DNA of 64,000 nt, taken from the NCBI RefSeq assembly GCF_011927695.1, contig NZ_JAATJE010000002.1, positions 792,001 to 856,000 of the forward strand. The letters run 5' to 3'. The translations under genes and the position numbers were made by a program. Positions 37,803 to 48,024 of the stretch are shown piece after piece. Under the pieces are notes generated by a model, which worked only from the letters and a program-made list of their open reading frames with translations, was not told the DNA's origin and did not search any database. Each line of letters begins with the position of its first letter. The stretch's first letter is position 1. The DNA is from Sphingomonas jejuensis (GTDB lineage Bacteria > Pseudomonadota > Alphaproteobacteria > Sphingomonadales > Sphingomonadaceae).

Positions 37803-38957
37803 ATGGCAACCCGGCTCCACCCCGCCGCCACAGGCGACGTCTACGCCGCGCAAGCCGCCGATCTCGCGGGTTTGGCGGCGGCCGATCGGCTGCGTCGTCT
37901 GGTGCCGCGCCGGCCGGTCGACCTGTCGTCCAACGATTATCTGGGTCTCGCCCGATCGCCGCGCCTCGCCGCGGCCGTGCGGGACGCGCTTGACCGCGGC
38001 GTCGCGGTTGGCGCCGGCGGTTCGCGCCTGCTCGGCGGCAACGATCCGGAGCATGAGGCGCTGGAGGCCGATGCTGCGGCCTTCTTCGGGACAGAGGCCG
38101 CGCTGTTCTTCTCGTCCGGCTACGCCGCCAACGTCGCGCTGCTCGCCACCCTGCCGCAGCGCGGCGACCTCATCGTCCATGATGCGCTGGTCCATGCCAG
38201 CGCGCACGAGGGGATGCGCCTGTCGCGGGCGGAGGCCGTGTCGGCCGAACACAACGACCCCGGCGCGGTGGCGGACCGGATCGCCGGCTGGCGGGCGCGG
38301 GGCGGCACCGGGCGAGTCTGGCTCGCGGTGGAAAGCCTCTACAGCATGGACGGCGACCGCGCGCCGCTGGCGGAGCTTGCCGAGGTCACAGAGCGTCATG
38401 ACGCGGTCCTGCTGGTGGATGAGGCGCACGCCACCGGCGTCTGGGGCGCCGGCGGGCGCGGCCTCGCCGCCCATCTGGATGGCCGCGCCGACGTCATCAC
38501 GCTGCGCACCTGCGGCAAGGCGCTGGGGTGCGAGGGGGCGCTGGTCTGTGGCCCCGCCATCGTCCGCGACATGCTGGTCAACCGCGGGCGCGGCTTCATC
38601 TTCTCCACCGCGCCCTCGCCGCTGATGGCCGCCGCCGCGCGCGCGGCGCTGCGCATCCTCGCCGACGAGCCGGAACGGCGCGGCCGCCTCCACGCGCTCA
38701 TCGCCACCGCCGCAGCCGCGCTCGCCCCGCTCGGCGTCATCGCCACGGGCACGCAGATCCTGCCGCTGATCGTCGGCGACGATGCCCGCGCGATGGCGCT
38801 GGCGGACCGGCTCCAGCAGGCCGGCTTCGACGTCCGCGGCATCCGCCCGCCGACCGTTCCCGCCGGCACCGCCCGCCTGCGCCTGTCGATCACGCTCAAC
38901 ATCGACGAGGCCGGCGTGGCCGCGCTCGCCGATGCGCTCAGGGACGCCCTTGCATGA
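37803..38957 (+). CDS. bioF: 8-amino-7-oxononanoate synthase
   Basis: PLP enzyme that condenses pimeloyl-ACP (or -CoA) with alanine in biotin synthesis, 384 aa. The Schiff-base lysine is Lys239 in TCGKALGCEGALV. VDLSSNDYLGLARSP and LLVDEAHATGVWG are the family signatures. GGAGG lies eight bases before the ATG. It is the first gene of a bioF-bioD-bioA cluster joined by ATGA overlaps. bioB and bioC/bioH are not present here, so those steps are encoded elsewhere or biotin synthesis uses another route. Confidence 0.97.
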   Translation: MATRLHPAATGDVYAAQAADLAGLAAADRLRRLVPRRPVDLSSNDYLGLARSPRLAAAVRDALDRGVAVGAGGSRLLGGNDPEHEALEADAAAFFGTEAALFFSSGYAANVALLATLPQRGDLIVHDALVHASAHEGMRLSRAEAVSAEHNDPGAVADRIAGWRARGGTGRVWLAVESLYSMDGDRAPLAELAEVTERHDAVLLVDEAHATGVWGAGGRGLAAHLDGRADVITLRTCGKALGCEGALVCGPAIVRDMLVNRGRGFIFSTAPSPLMAAAARAALRILADEPERRGRLHALIATAAAALAPLGVIATGTQILPLIVGDDARAMALADRLQQAGFDVRGIRPPTVPAGTARLRLSITLNIDEAGVAALADALRDALA

Positions 38958-39571
38958 CCGCCTTTGTCGTCACCGGCACCGACACCGATGTCGGCAAGAC
39001 CGTGTTCGCCGCCGCGCTCGCCGCCGCGACGGGCGCCTTCTACTGGAAGCCGGTGCAGGCCGGCACCGACGGCGGCACCGATGCGGAGCGGGTCAGTCGC
39101 CTGGGCGTCGCTGCCGATCGCATCCTCCCGTCCGCCTATACGCTGGTCACCCCCTGCTCTCCGCACCGCGCCGCCGCCATTGACGGCGTCCTGATCGATG
39201 CCGCGCGGCTCGATCCGCCGGCCGCGCGCCCGCTGGTCGTGGAGGGCGCGGGCGGCGTGCTCGTCCCTGTCACGCCCGACCTGCTCTTTGCGGACCTGTT
39301 CGCGCGCTGGCGCCTCCCCACGGTGCTGGTCGCGCGCACCGCGCTCGGCACGATCAACCACAGCCTCCTGTCGATCGAGGCGCTGCGCCGCAGAAGCGTG
39401 CCGATCGCCGGCATCGCCTTCATCGGCGATGCGGTTGAGGACAGCGAGGCCACCATCGCGCGCCTGGGCGGCGTCCGGCGGCTCGGGCGGCTGCCGCAGC
39501 TCGATCCGCTCGACACCGCTGCGCTCGCCCGGGCCTTCGCCGCCGCCTTCGATCCATCGGATTGGGCATGA
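38954..39571 (+). CDS. bioD: Dethiobiotin synthetase
   Basis: ATP-dependent carboxylase that closes the ureido ring of dethiobiotin, 205 aa. The P-loop GTDTDVGKT is at residues 7-15 and YWKPVQAGTDGG follows. VVEGAGGVLVPVTPDLLFADL is the second nucleotide/substrate loop. The ATG overlaps the bioF stop as ATGA and the gene ends overlapping bioA the same way, implying translational coupling. Confidence 0.96.
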   Translation: MTAFVVTGTDTDVGKTVFAAALAAATGAFYWKPVQAGTDGGTDAERVSRLGVAADRILPSAYTLVTPCSPHRAAAIDGVLIDAARLDPPAARPLVVEGAGGVLVPVTPDLLFADLFARWRLPTVLVARTALGTINHSLLSIEALRRRSVPIAGIAFIGDAVEDSEATIARLGGVRRLGRLPQLDPLDTAALARAFAAAFDPSDWA

Positions 39572-40842
39572 GCGCGATCTGGCATCCCTTCACCCAGCAT
39601 GGACTGGGCGAGCCGATCCCCCATGTCGTCCGCGCCGAAGGTGCGCTGCTGTTCACCGCCGACGGCCGCCGCATCGTCGACGGCATCTCGTCCTGGTGGG
39701 TGACGACGCACGGACACTGCCACCCCCGCATCAGCGCCGCCATCGCCGATCAGGCCGCGCGGCTCGACCAGATCATCTTCGCCGGCTGGACGCACGGTCC
39801 CGCGGAGGAGGTCGCGGCCGGCCTTGCGGCGATCATGCCGGCCGAACTCACCCGCGTCTTCTTCTCCGACAGCGGCTCCACCGCGGTCGAGGTCGCGCTC
39901 AAGATGGCGCTAGGCTTCTGGCGCAACCGAGGCGAGCCGCGCCACCGCATCCTGGTGCTGGAACACGGCTATCACGGCGACACCATCGGCGCGATGTCGG
40001 TCGGCGCGCGCGGCGTCTTCAACCGCGCCTATGAGCCGCTGTTGTTCGACGTCGCCACCATCCCCTTTCCCGCAGGCGGTGCGGAGCAGGCGACAATGGA
40101 TGCGCTGGAGCGGGAATGCCGGGCTGGCGCCGCTGCCTTCATCGTGGAGCCGCTGATCCTGGGCGCGGGCGGCATGCTCACCTACGCGCCGGAAACGCTC
40201 GCCCGAATGCGGGCGGTCTGCGCGCAGCACGGCGTCCTGTTCATCGCTGACGAGGTGATGACCGGCTGGGGCCGCACCGGCACGCTGCTCGGCGCGGAAC
40301 AGGCGGGGATCGTCCCCGACATTCTCTGCCTGTCCAAGGGGCTGACCGGCGGCGCGGTGCCGCTCGCGGTGACGATGGCGACGGAGGCGATCTGGGACGC
40401 GCACCTGTCGCGCGACCGCGCCGACATGTTCTTTCATTCGTCCAGCTACACCGCCAACCCGGTCGCCTGCGCTGCCGCCGCCGCCAACCTCGCCATCTGG
40501 CGAGACGAGCCCGTGCTGGACCGGGTCGCCGCGCTCGCCGGGGCCCAGGCGGAGGCCCTGGCCGCGCCCTCCGGCCATCCGGCCGTGTCCGCCACCCGTA
40601 TCCTCGGTACCGTCGCCGCGCTCGATCTCGTCAGCGACGCCCCCGGCTACCTGTCCGATCTCGGCCCCGCGCTCCGCGCGCATTTCCTCGATGCCGGGCT
40701 GCTGCTTCGCCCGCTCGGCAACACGGTCTATGTGATGCCGCCTTATTGCATCGGGGCGGAGGATCTCGCCGCGATCTGGTCGGCGATCGGTGACGCGGCG
40801 AACCGGATCGCCGATCGATCGTTCAGCGGCGCACGCGGGTGA
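39568..40842 (+). CDS. bioA: 7,8-diaminononanoate (DAPA) aminotransferase
   Basis: PLP aminotransferase of 424 aa converting 8-amino-7-oxononanoate to diaminopelargonate with S-adenosylmethionine as amino donor. The family opening [10 protein letters not shown], the [13 protein letters not shown] segment, and the PLP lysine (Lys257 in [12 protein letters not shown]) are visible. The ATG at 39568 overlaps the bioD stop; an ATG six bases earlier is less likely. An ABC exporter ATPase gene follows 14 bp after its stop. Confidence 0.96.
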   Translation: MSAIWHPFTQHGLGEPIPHVVRAEGALLFTADGRRIVDGISSWWVTTHGHCHPRISAAIADQAARLDQIIFAGWTHGPAEEVAAGLAAIMPAELTRVFFSDSGSTAVEVALKMALGFWRNRGEPRHRILVLEHGYHGDTIGAMSVGARGVFNRAYEPLLFDVATIPFPAGGAEQATMDALERECRAGAAAFIVEPLILGAGGMLTYAPETLARMRAVCAQHGVLFIADEVMTGWGRTGTLLGAEQAGIVPDILCLSKGLTGGAVPLAVTMATEAIWDAHLSRDRADMFFHSSSYTANPVACAAAAANLAIWRDEPVLDRVAALAGAQAEALAAPSGHPAVSATRILGTVAALDLVSDAPGYLSDLGPALRAHFLDAGLLLRPLGNTVYVMPPYCIGAEDLAAIWSAIGDAANRIADRSFSGARG

Positions 40843-40856
40843 TGGGAGGGGGCGGC

Positions 40857-41786
40857 ATGGACAGCGTGATCAGCATCAAGGGTCTCAGGAAGACCTATGA
40901 TGCCGGTACTGAGGCGCTGAAGGGCGTCGACCTCGACATCCGCCGTGGCGAGATCTTCGGCCTGCTGGGGGAGAACGGCGCGGGCAAGACCACGCTGATC
41001 GGCATCGTCTGCGGCCTCATCCGCGCCACCGCCGGCACCGTCACCGTCGACGGCCACGACAATGTGACTGCCTATCGCGCCGCGCGCGCCCGCATCGGCC
41101 TGGTTCCGCAGGAGCTCGCCGTCGACATGTTCGGCCATGTCCGCCACACGGTGGAATTCAGCCGTGGCCTGTTCGGGAAGGGGCGCGACCCTGCCCGGAT
41201 CGAGGAGGTGCTGCGTTCCTTGTCCCTGTGGGACAAGCGCGACGCGAAGATCGGCGACCTGTCGGGCGGCATGAAGCGCCGCGTGCTGATCGCCAAGGCG
41301 CTGGCGCACGATCCCGACATCCTGTTCCTGGACGAGCCCACCGCCGGCGTCGACGTGTCGCTGCGCCGCGACATGTGGGCGCTGATCGGCAAGCTGCGCG
41401 ATGAGGGCAAGACGATCATCCTCACCACTCATTATATCGAGGAGGCGGAGGAGATGGCGGATCGCATCGGCGTCATCACCAGGGGCGAGCTGATCCTGGT
41501 CGACGAAAAGCGCGCAATGATGGAAAAGCTCGGCCAGACGCGGTTGTCGGTCGGGCTGAAGGCGCCGCTCGCCGCGCTTCCGCCGGCGCTGGACGGGCTC
41601 CCGCTCACGCTTTCCGACGACGGGCTGACCATCGTCCACCAGGCAGGCGGAGAGGGCGAAAGCGCGGAGGTGGCGGAGATCCTGAAGCGGATGATCGCCG
41701 CCGACATCGACATCGCGACCGTCGACAGCAGCCGGTCGAGCCTTGAGGACATCTTCGTCGATCTGGTCGGGGGGAAGCGCTCGTGA
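40857..41786 (+). CDS. ABC-2 type exporter ATPase
   Basis: Cytoplasmic ATPase of 309 aa. Walker A is [12 protein letters not shown], the signature [14 protein letters not shown], Walker [13 protein letters not shown], and a C-terminal extension (~230-309) is typical of drug/polysaccharide-type exporters. The ATG at 40857 is preferred because GGGAGGGGG precedes it. It overlaps the permease gene by four bases. Co-transcription with bioFDA is likely from the 14-bp spacing, but no functional link to biotin is evident. Confidence 0.95.
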   Translation: MDSVISIKGLRKTYDAGTEALKGVDLDIRRGEIFGLLGENGAGKTTLIGIVCGLIRATAGTVTVDGHDNVTAYRAARARIGLVPQELAVDMFGHVRHTVEFSRGLFGKGRDPARIEEVLRSLSLWDKRDAKIGDLSGGMKRRVLIAKALAHDPDILFLDEPTAGVDVSLRRDMWALIGKLRDEGKTIILTTHYIEEAEEMADRIGVITRGELILVDEKRAMMEKLGQTRLSVGLKAPLAALPPALDGLPLTLSDDGLTIVHQAGGEGESAEVAEILKRMIAADIDIATVDSSRSSLEDIFVDLVGGKRS

Positions 41787-42544
41787 ACCTGAACGCCATT
41801 CTCGCCATCTACCGGTTCGAGCTCGGCCGCACCTGGCGCACGCTTTTCCAGTCGCTGGCGACGCCCGTCATCACCACCTCGCTCTACTTCATCGTGTTCG
41901 GCTCCGCGATCGGCGGGCGCATGGCGGAGGTCGACGGCATCCCCTACGGGGCCTTCATCATCCCCGGGCTGCTGCTCCTCACCATTCTGTCGGAATCGAT
42001 CGGCAACGCCAGCTTCGGCATCTACCTGCCGCGCTTCACCGGCACGATCTACGAGGTGCTGTCCGCACCCGTATCGGCGACGGAGGCGGTGATCGGCTAT
42101 GTCGGCGCCGCCGCCACCAAGTCGCTGATCCTGGCGACCATCATCCTCGTGACCGCGACCTTCTTCGTCGACTATTCGATCCTGCATCCGTTCTGGGCGG
42201 CCGGCTTCCTGCTGCTGGTGACACTCAGCTTCTGCCTGTTCGGCTTCATCCTGGGTGTGTGGGCCGACGGGTTCGAACGGCTGCAGATCGTGCCCTTGAT
42301 GATCGTCACCCCGCTCACCTTCCTCGGCGGCACCTTCTATTCGATCGACATGCTGCCGGAGCCGTGGCGCACGGCCACGCTGTTCAACCCCATCGTCTAT
42401 CTGGTGAACGGGATGCGCTGGGCCTTTTACGGCACCGCGGACGTGGCGCCGGGCGTCAGCCTGGCCGCGACGCTGGCGTTCATGGCCATCTGCCTCTTCA
42501 TCATCAACTGGATCTTCCGGACGGGCTACCGGCTCCGCACCTGA
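41783..42544 (+). CDS. ABC-2 type exporter permease
   Basis: Membrane permease of 253 aa with six predicted helices (for example [37 protein letters not shown], and [15 protein letters not shown]). The ABC-2 signature near [20 protein letters not shown] is clear. It starts within the ATPase gene's last bases (ATGA-type overlap as GTGA). Its last 19 bp overlap the tail of the convergent MFS gene, so both stops are encoded inside the other gene's coding sequence. Confidence 0.93.
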   Translation: MNLNAILAIYRFELGRTWRTLFQSLATPVITTSLYFIVFGSAIGGRMAEVDGIPYGAFIIPGLLLLTILSESIGNASFGIYLPRFTGTIYEVLSAPVSATEAVIGYVGAAATKSLILATIILVTATFFVDYSILHPFWAAGFLLLVTLSFCLFGFILGVWADGFERLQIVPLMIVTPLTFLGGTFYSIDMLPEPWRTATLFNPIVYLVNGMRWAFYGTADVAPGVSLAATLAFMAICLFIINWIFRTGYRLRT

Positions 42545-43803
42545 CGCGCCGTTCGCGTCGACATGGCGACGAGGCTGACGACGGCGCAGCCGGCCAGGTA
42601 GAGCCCGACCAGCCACAGCCCACCCTGCGCGGCGAGCGCGGCCGCCGCGATCGGGGCGAGCGCGCCGCCCAGGATGCCGCCGACATTGAACGCGATCGAC
42701 GCGCCCGTGTAGCGCACCCGCGCCGGGAACAGCCCGGGCAGCCACGCGCCGAGCGGCCCGTAGACGAACCCCATGGCCAGCAGCGCGAAGCACAGGAAGC
42801 CGGTGACCAGCGACAAGGAGCCGCTGCCCAGCATCGGCGACAGCAGCACGCCCGCCACCACCGTCATCACGCATCCGCCGATCAGCACGCGTGCCGGGCT
42901 CGACCGGTCCGACAGCCACCCAGCCGCGACGATGCCGACGGCCATGAACAGGATCGCGAACAGCTGCGCCGACAGGAAGGTCACCCGGTCGTAGCCGAGC
43001 GCGGTGGTGCCGTAGCCGAGCGCAAAGGCGGTCGCGAGATAATAGAGCGCGAAGCAGGCGACGACGCCGAACGTGCCCGCCAGCGTCGCCGCCCCATGCG
43101 TCCGGAACACGGTGGCCAGCGGCACGCTCTCCGGCGGCGCCTCCGCCAGCGCCTTGGCGAACGCCGGCGTCTCGCCCAGCTTCAGCCGCACCCACAGACC
43201 CAGCACGACCAGCACCGCGCTCGCCAGGAAGGGGATGCGCCAGCCCCAGTCCGCCAGCTGCTCGGGCGTCAGCCACACCGCCAGCGCCAGGAAGAAGCCG
43301 TTGGCCAGGATGAAGCCGATCGGCGCGCCCAGCTGCGGCACCATGCCATATCGGCCGCGCCATCCCGGCGGCGCATGCTCCACCGCTAGCAGGGCGGCGC
43401 CGCCCCACTCGCCACCCAGCCCCAGTCCCTGGCCGAACCGCAGGATGCACAGCAGCAGCGGCGCCACCCAGCCGATATCGGCATAAGTCGGCAGGAACGC
43501 GATCAGCGTGGTGGAGACGCCCATGAGCAGCAAGGACGCGACCAGCGTCGACTTGCGCCCCACCCGGTCCCCGAAATGCCCGAACACCGCCGCGCCGACA
43601 GGCCGCGCGACAAAGGCGAGGCCAAGGCTGGCATAGGCCGCCAGCAGCTGCGCCGACGTGCTCTCCGACGGAAAGAACAGCGGCCCGAAGAACAGGCTGG
43701 CCGCGGTTGCATAGATATAGAAGTCGTAGAACTCGACGGACGTGCCGACCAAGCTGGCGAGCAGCACGCGCCGACGGGTGGCGGAGGAGACGGCTTCGGT
43801 CAT
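42526..43803 (-). CDS. MHS-family (metabolite:H+) MFS symporter
   Basis: Twelve-helix transporter of 425 aa. LVGTSVEFYDFYIYATAASLFFG is the diagnostic MHS opening, GHFGDRVGRKSTL is the MFS A-motif between helices 2 and 3, and GQGLGLGGEWGGAALL is typical of the group that includes dicarboxylate, proline/betaine and shikimate carriers. The substrate cannot be told. The ATG at 43803 is preferred, with GGAG nine bases before it. It lies 37 bp downstream of ybdD, so it may belong to the cstA transcript. Confidence 0.92.
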   Translation of the reverse strand: MTEAVSSATRRRVLLASLVGTSVEFYDFYIYATAASLFFGPLFFPSESTSAQLLAAYASLGLAFVARPVGAAVFGHFGDRVGRKSTLVASLLLMGVSTTLIAFLPTYADIGWVAPLLLCILRFGQGLGLGGEWGGAALLAVEHAPPGWRGRYGMVPQLGAPIGFILANGFFLALAVWLTPEQLADWGWRIPFLASAVLVVLGLWVRLKLGETPAFAKALAEAPPESVPLATVFRTHGAATLAGTFGVVACFALYYLATAFALGYGTTALGYDRVTFLSAQLFAILFMAVGIVAAGWLSDRSSPARVLIGGCVMTVVAGVLLSPMLGSGSLSLVTGFLCFALLAMGFVYGPLGAWLPGLFPARVRYTGASIAFNVGGILGGALAPIAAAALAAQGGLWLVGLYLAGCAVVSLVAMSTRTARQVRSR

Positions 43804-43840
43804 TCTGCGTCTACTCCCGGCCCGCTGGGTGGTGCAGACA

Positions 43841-44023
43841 TCAACAGCACCGCCCACCGCCCTTGCCGCCGTATCGCGCCTGCTGGCGATCGCGGAAGAA
43901 TTCAGTCCGCGTCATCGCCGGCATGTCGGGATGGTTCGCTGCCATGTGGCGCAGATAGGTGCCGTAATCGGGCAAGCCGACCATCATCCGCGCCGTCTCG
44001 GCGATCCAGCCGAGCCCGCTCAT
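43841..44023 (-). CDS. YbdD/YjiX-family small protein linked to CstA
   Basis: 60-aa protein with the YbdD/YjiX signature: GLPDYGTYLRHMAANHPDMPAMTRTEFFRDRQQARYGG, ending GGGRCC. In many proteobacteria the gene sits immediately after cstA and its product is needed for CstA-mediated pyruvate or peptide uptake. Here the ATG overlaps the cstA stop as ATGA, the classical arrangement. The two C-terminal Cys are notable. Confidence 0.93.
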   Translation of the reverse strand: MSGLGWIAETARMMVGLPDYGTYLRHMAANHPDMPAMTRTEFFRDRQQARYGGKGGGRCC

Positions 44024-46071
44024 TCGGCCGGCACCAGGGTGGGCGGGATCTCGCTCGCGGTCGGCCGCTCGCTCCGCCGCGCGGCCAGGCAGGTGCGGAC
44101 CGTGTAGACCAGGATCGCCGCCACCACGCCCAGGAACAGCGCGCACAGCGCGGCATCGATGCGGTCGTTGAAGACGATGCGCTGCATCTCGGCGACCGAC
44201 TTGGCCGGCGCCAGCAGTTGGCCGCGGCCAAGCGCGTCGGAAAAGCGGCGGGCATGCGCCAGGAACCCGATCGCCGGGTCCGGGTGGAACAGCTTCATCA
44301 GGCCCGCCGTCCCCGTGCACAGCACCAGCCAGGTCGCCGGCACCACCGTCACCCAGGCGAACCGCTCCCGCTTCATCCGGAACAGCACCACCGTCGCCAG
44401 CATCAGCGCGACGGCGGCGAGCATCTGGTTGGAAATGCCGAACAGCGGCCACAGCGTGTTCACCCCGCCCAGCGGATCGGTCACGCCCTGGTAGAGGAAG
44501 AAGCCCCAGGCCCCGACGCACAATGCGGTCGCGACCAGCCCGGGCATCGTCGCCGCCGTGTCGCGGAAGCGGGGCAGGGCGAGCCCTAGCAGGTCCTGCA
44601 GCATGAAGCGCCCAGCGCGCGTGCCGGCATCCACCGCGGTCAGGATGAACAGCGCCTCGAACAGGATCGCGAAATGATACCAGAAGGCCTTCATCGCGGT
44701 GCCGCCAAGCACCGCCGAGAAGATCTCCGCCATCGCCACGGCCAGCGTCGGTGCCCCGCCCGTCCGGCTGACGATCGTGCCTTCGCCCACCTCCTGCGCG
44801 GTGCGGCTGAGCGTGGCGGCATCGATGGGAAAGCCCATCGCCGTTACCGCCGCCGCGGCCTGCGCGGGATCGCCGCCGGTGATCGCGGCGGGCGCGTTCA
44901 TCGCGAAGTAGATGCCGGGATCGAGGATGGAGGCCGCCACCAGCGCCATGATCGCCACCGCGCTTTCCATTAGCATCGCGCCATATCCGATGAAGGGCGC
45001 ATCCGCCTCGCTGGCGATCAGCTTGGGCGTGGTGCCGCTCGCGATCAGCGCGTGGAACCCGCTGACCGCACCGCAGGCGATGGTGATGAACAGGAACGGG
45101 AACAGCGGCCCCGCCCACACCGGCCCGCGCCCGGTGAAGGCGAACTCGGTCAGCGCCGGCATCCGGAGCGGCGGCGCCACCACGATGATGCCGATCGCCA
45201 GCGCCGCGATCGCGCCGATCTTCAGGAAGGTCGACAGGTAATCGCGGGGCGCCAGCAGCAGCCACACCGGCAGCACGGACGCGATCGCGCCATAGCCGAT
45301 CAGCAGGAAGCACAGCTGCACCGGCGTGAAGGTGAAAGCCGGCCCCCACACCGGATCGGCCGCCACCGCCTGCCCCAGCAGGATCGCGGCAATGAGGCCA
45401 ACCAACCCGATCAGCGACACCTCGCCCACCGCTCCCGGCCGGATCCAGCGCGTATAGGCGCCCATCAGCATGGCCAGCGGCACGGTCGCCGCCACCGTGA
45501 ACATGCCCCACGGGCTTTCCGCCAGCGCGCGCACCACGATCAACGCGAGCACCGCCAGGATGATCACCATGATGGCAAAGGCACCGACCAGCGCGACCGT
45601 GCCCGGCACCGCGCCCATCTCCATGCGGATCAGCTCGCCCAGCGACCGGCCGTCGCGCCGCATGGAAATGAACAGGACCAGGAAGTCCTGCACCGCCCCC
45701 GCCAGCACGACGCCCGCCAGAATCCACAGCGTGCCCGGCAGATAACCCATCTGCGCGGCCAGCACCGGCCCCACCAGCGGGCCCGCCCCCGCGATCGCCG
45801 CGAAATGATGGCCGAACAGCACCTTGCGGTCGGTGGCGACATAATCCAGCCCGTCCGCGCGCCGCACGGCGGGCGTCGGCCGCGCCGGATCGATGCCGAC
45901 CACGGCGCGGGCGATGTAGAGCCCGTAGAAGCGGTAGGCGATCAGGTAGACCGAGACGGCGGCGGCGATGATCCACAGCGCGCTGATCGTCTCGCCGCGC
46001 GATGTCGCGACCACGCCCAGGCTGATCGCTCCGGCCAGCGCAAGCGCGATCCACGGCAGCTGTCGCACCAT
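44020..46071 (-). CDS. cstA: Carbon starvation protein CstA (pyruvate/peptide transporter family)
   Basis: Integral membrane protein of 683 aa with ~16-18 helices. KVLFGHHFAAIAGAGPLVGPVLAAQMG is a hallmark of the CstA/BtsT family, and LGELIRMEMG and SGTTPKLIASEADAPFIGYGAMLMES also fit. E. coli members import pyruvate or peptides. The ATG at 46071 has GGAGG eight bases upstream; a TTG one codon earlier is less likely. It is followed by ybdD and possibly the MHS symporter. No BtsSR-type two-component genes are adjacent. Confidence 0.95.
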   Translation of the reverse strand: MVRQLPWIALALAGAISLGVVATSRGETISALWIIAAAVSVYLIAYRFYGLYIARAVVGIDPARPTPAVRRADGLDYVATDRKVLFGHHFAAIAGAGPLVGPVLAAQMGYLPGTLWILAGVVLAGAVQDFLVLFISMRRDGRSLGELIRMEMGAVPGTVALVGAFAIMVIILAVLALIVVRALAESPWGMFTVAATVPLAMLMGAYTRWIRPGAVGEVSLIGLVGLIAAILLGQAVAADPVWGPAFTFTPVQLCFLLIGYGAIASVLPVWLLLAPRDYLSTFLKIGAIAALAIGIIVVAPPLRMPALTEFAFTGRGPVWAGPLFPFLFITIACGAVSGFHALIASGTTPKLIASEADAPFIGYGAMLMESAVAIMALVAASILDPGIYFAMNAPAAITGGDPAQAAAAVTAMGFPIDAATLSRTAQEVGEGTIVSRTGGAPTLAVAMAEIFSAVLGGTAMKAFWYHFAILFEALFILTAVDAGTRAGRFMLQDLLGLALPRFRDTAATMPGLVATALCVGAWGFFLYQGVTDPLGGVNTLWPLFGISNQMLAAVALMLATVVLFRMKRERFAWVTVVPATWLVLCTGTAGLMKLFHPDPAIGFLAHARRFSDALGRGQLLAPAKSVAEMQRIVFNDRIDAALCALFLGVVAAILVYTVRTCLAARRSERPTASEIPPTLVPAE

Positions 46072-46162
46072 CAACGCGCCTCCCCAACCTTGTTGGGGGA
46101 TGGCGTAGCGGAGCAGGCGGCCTCAGCCAACCGCCCGCATGCCGCCGGCCGGCGCGTGCGGC

Positions 46163-46843
46163 TCAGACCCGCAGATATCGAAAGTACCAGACCTCGTGTC
46201 CCTTGCGCCGCGCCTTGGCCTCGTAGCGGGTGCCCGGCCAGTCGTCCGGCCGCTCGAGGAAGTCGGCCGCGCGCGTCGCTGTCCAGCGGAAGTCGCTGCG
46301 CGCCGCCATCACCATCATCGCCCACCGGCAATAGGTCGGGTCGTCCGTGCCCAGCCGGAACTCCGCGCCGGGCTTCAGCTTGGCGGCGAACAGGTCGAGC
46401 GGGCCGTGGTTCATCATCCGGCGCTTGGCATGGCGCGCCTTCGGCCATGGATCGGGATGGAGGAGGTAGAGCCGGTCGAGCGATGCGTCGGGCAGCCGCT
46501 CCACCACCTCCAATGCGTCACCCATGTGGATGCGCACGTTGGCAAGCGGCGCTTCGTCCACCTTGGTCAGCAGGCCGACCACGCCGTTCAGGAACGGCTC
46601 GCAGCCGATAAAGCCGCTGTCGGGCGCGGCCGCCGCCTGCGCCGCCAGATGCTCGCCCGCCCCGAAGCCGATCTCCAGCTGCAGCGGCCGGTCGTCGCCG
46701 AACAGCGCCCGCGCATCCACCGGGCCATCGGTCGGCACGCTGATACGGGGCAGCAGCTCTTCGATCAGCGCTTCCTGCCCGGCGCGCAGCTTGTGGTTCT
46801 GACGGCGGCCGTACAGCCGGCGGATCGTCGCGGGGTCGTTCAT
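46163..46843 (-). CDS. trmB: tRNA (guanine-N7)-methyltransferase
   Basis: SAM-dependent methyltransferase that makes m7G46 in tRNA variable loops, 226 aa. The cofactor-binding motif LEIGFGAGEHLA (near 57-68), the family motif DPWPKARHAKRRMM (near 133-146) and GAEFRLGTDDP are visible. The start MNDPATIRRLYGRRQ is typical. It runs on the cstA strand, with 91 bp between that contain a short CCCCAA/TTGGGG hairpin (46082-46098). Confidence 0.95.
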   Translation of the reverse strand: MNDPATIRRLYGRRQNHKLRAGQEALIEELLPRISVPTDGPVDARALFGDDRPLQLEIGFGAGEHLAAQAAAAPDSGFIGCEPFLNGVVGLLTKVDEAPLANVRIHMGDALEVVERLPDASLDRLYLLHPDPWPKARHAKRRMMNHGPLDLFAAKLKPGAEFRLGTDDPTYCRWAMMVMAARSDFRWTATRAADFLERPDDWPGTRYEAKARRKGHEVWYFRYLRV

Positions 46844-46925
46844 GGGGGTTGGGCGCTAGCGGCTTTTCGCACCGCGCGAAACTGCTCAGGCGGACACTTG
46901 CCACGTGCTCGGTTGTTGTGGGCGC

Positions 46926-48023
46926 ATGCTTCTGCGGCCGTCCATCCTTCTCCTCCCCGTCGTCCTTGCCGCCTGCAGCGGTGAGGAACCGGCGGTCGAC
47001 GCGAACGCCGCCGTCACCGCGACGCCCGCGACGCCCGCGGCGCCTGCCCCCGCCCCGGCGGCAGGGCGGCAGACGCCCGCCCCGCAGGACTGGAGCGGCT
47101 TCGGCAATGGCGCGGTCAGCGTCGTGCGCCGCGGCGACGGCTTCGTGCCGGCGCTGTTCCTGTGCAACGCCACCAACCAGCCGACCAGCATCGCGCTCAC
47201 GGTTCCTGCCCACGGCGACGCCACGCTGGTGCGCTTCGACGATGTCGGCCGCGGCATCGAAACCCGCGCCGTCAGCGTCGGCGGGCCCGATCCCGGTGCC
47301 GGCCAGATCTACTATCCGCTGTCGGCTGACGGCCGCGAGGTCGGATATATCCACGCCGCCAACAGCCAGATGCTGGACGGCGCGACAACGCCGACCGTCA
47401 CGTCCCTCGGCATCGACGGCGCCGACCTGCGCTGCCGCTGGCAGCCGCAGACCCGCTTCCTGGGGCTGACGGCGCGCCGCGCGGTGCTGGTCACCGGGCC
47501 GGAGGACGGGCCGCTCGTCTACAGAAGCTTCGATTTCGCCGAACGGGCGGACCAGGACCCGGTCGACAATGGCCGCACCACCCGCGCCACGCTGACGGTG
47601 ACCGGGGGCGAACGGCGCGGCGACACGCTGGTGTTCCGCAACGGCGCAACCGAATACCGCATCCGCGCAAGCGGCGATCCCGCCGCCGGCGCCGCCGCCA
47701 TCGAGGTGTTCCGCGCCGGCGCCCGCGTCCAGTCCGAACCCGTGCTCGCCTATACGCTCGGCGCCACCGCCGCCTCGCCGCCGCCACGCGTCTCGACCCG
47801 CTTCGGGTGCGAGGACGGCAGCAGCGTGGCCGTCCTGTTCGACAATGTCGCCGACCGGGCGGAGCTCAGCTTTGCCGGTGGCCGCATCGCCGTGCTCGCC
47901 GGGCAGCGCCCGGCATCGGGCATGTGGTATGCGGGCGCCGGCTACGCGCTTCGCGGCAAGGGCGACACGGTGACGATCACCACGCCTGACGGCGCGCGTC
48001 GCCTCTGCACGGCGGATCGCTGA
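46926..48023 (+). CDS. Putative lipoprotein, function unknown
   Basis: Hypothetical 365-aa lipoprotein: MLLRPSILLLPVVLAAC is a signal peptide with a lipobox. An Ala/Pro linker (~28-50, TATPATPAAPAPAPAA) is followed by a beta-rich body containing several Cys (LFLCNATNQP, LRCRWQPQ, TRFGCEDGS, RRLCTADR) that may form disulphides. The second half has repeats of the form FRNGATEYRIRASGDPAAG. No family is recognised. It is divergent from trmB, and its stop is one base before the PAP2 gene's ATG, so they form an operon. Confidence 0.78.
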   Translation: MLLRPSILLLPVVLAACSGEEPAVDANAAVTATPATPAAPAPAPAAGRQTPAPQDWSGFGNGAVSVVRRGDGFVPALFLCNATNQPTSIALTVPAHGDATLVRFDDVGRGIETRAVSVGGPDPGAGQIYYPLSADGREVGYIHAANSQMLDGATTPTVTSLGIDGADLRCRWQPQTRFLGLTARRAVLVTGPEDGPLVYRSFDFAERADQDPVDNGRTTRATLTVTGGERRGDTLVFRNGATEYRIRASGDPAAGAAAIEVFRAGARVQSEPVLAYTLGATAASPPPRVSTRFGCEDGSSVAVLFDNVADRAELSFAGGRIAVLAGQRPASGMWYAGAGYALRGKGDTVTITTPDGARRLCTADR

Positions 48024-48024
48024 G

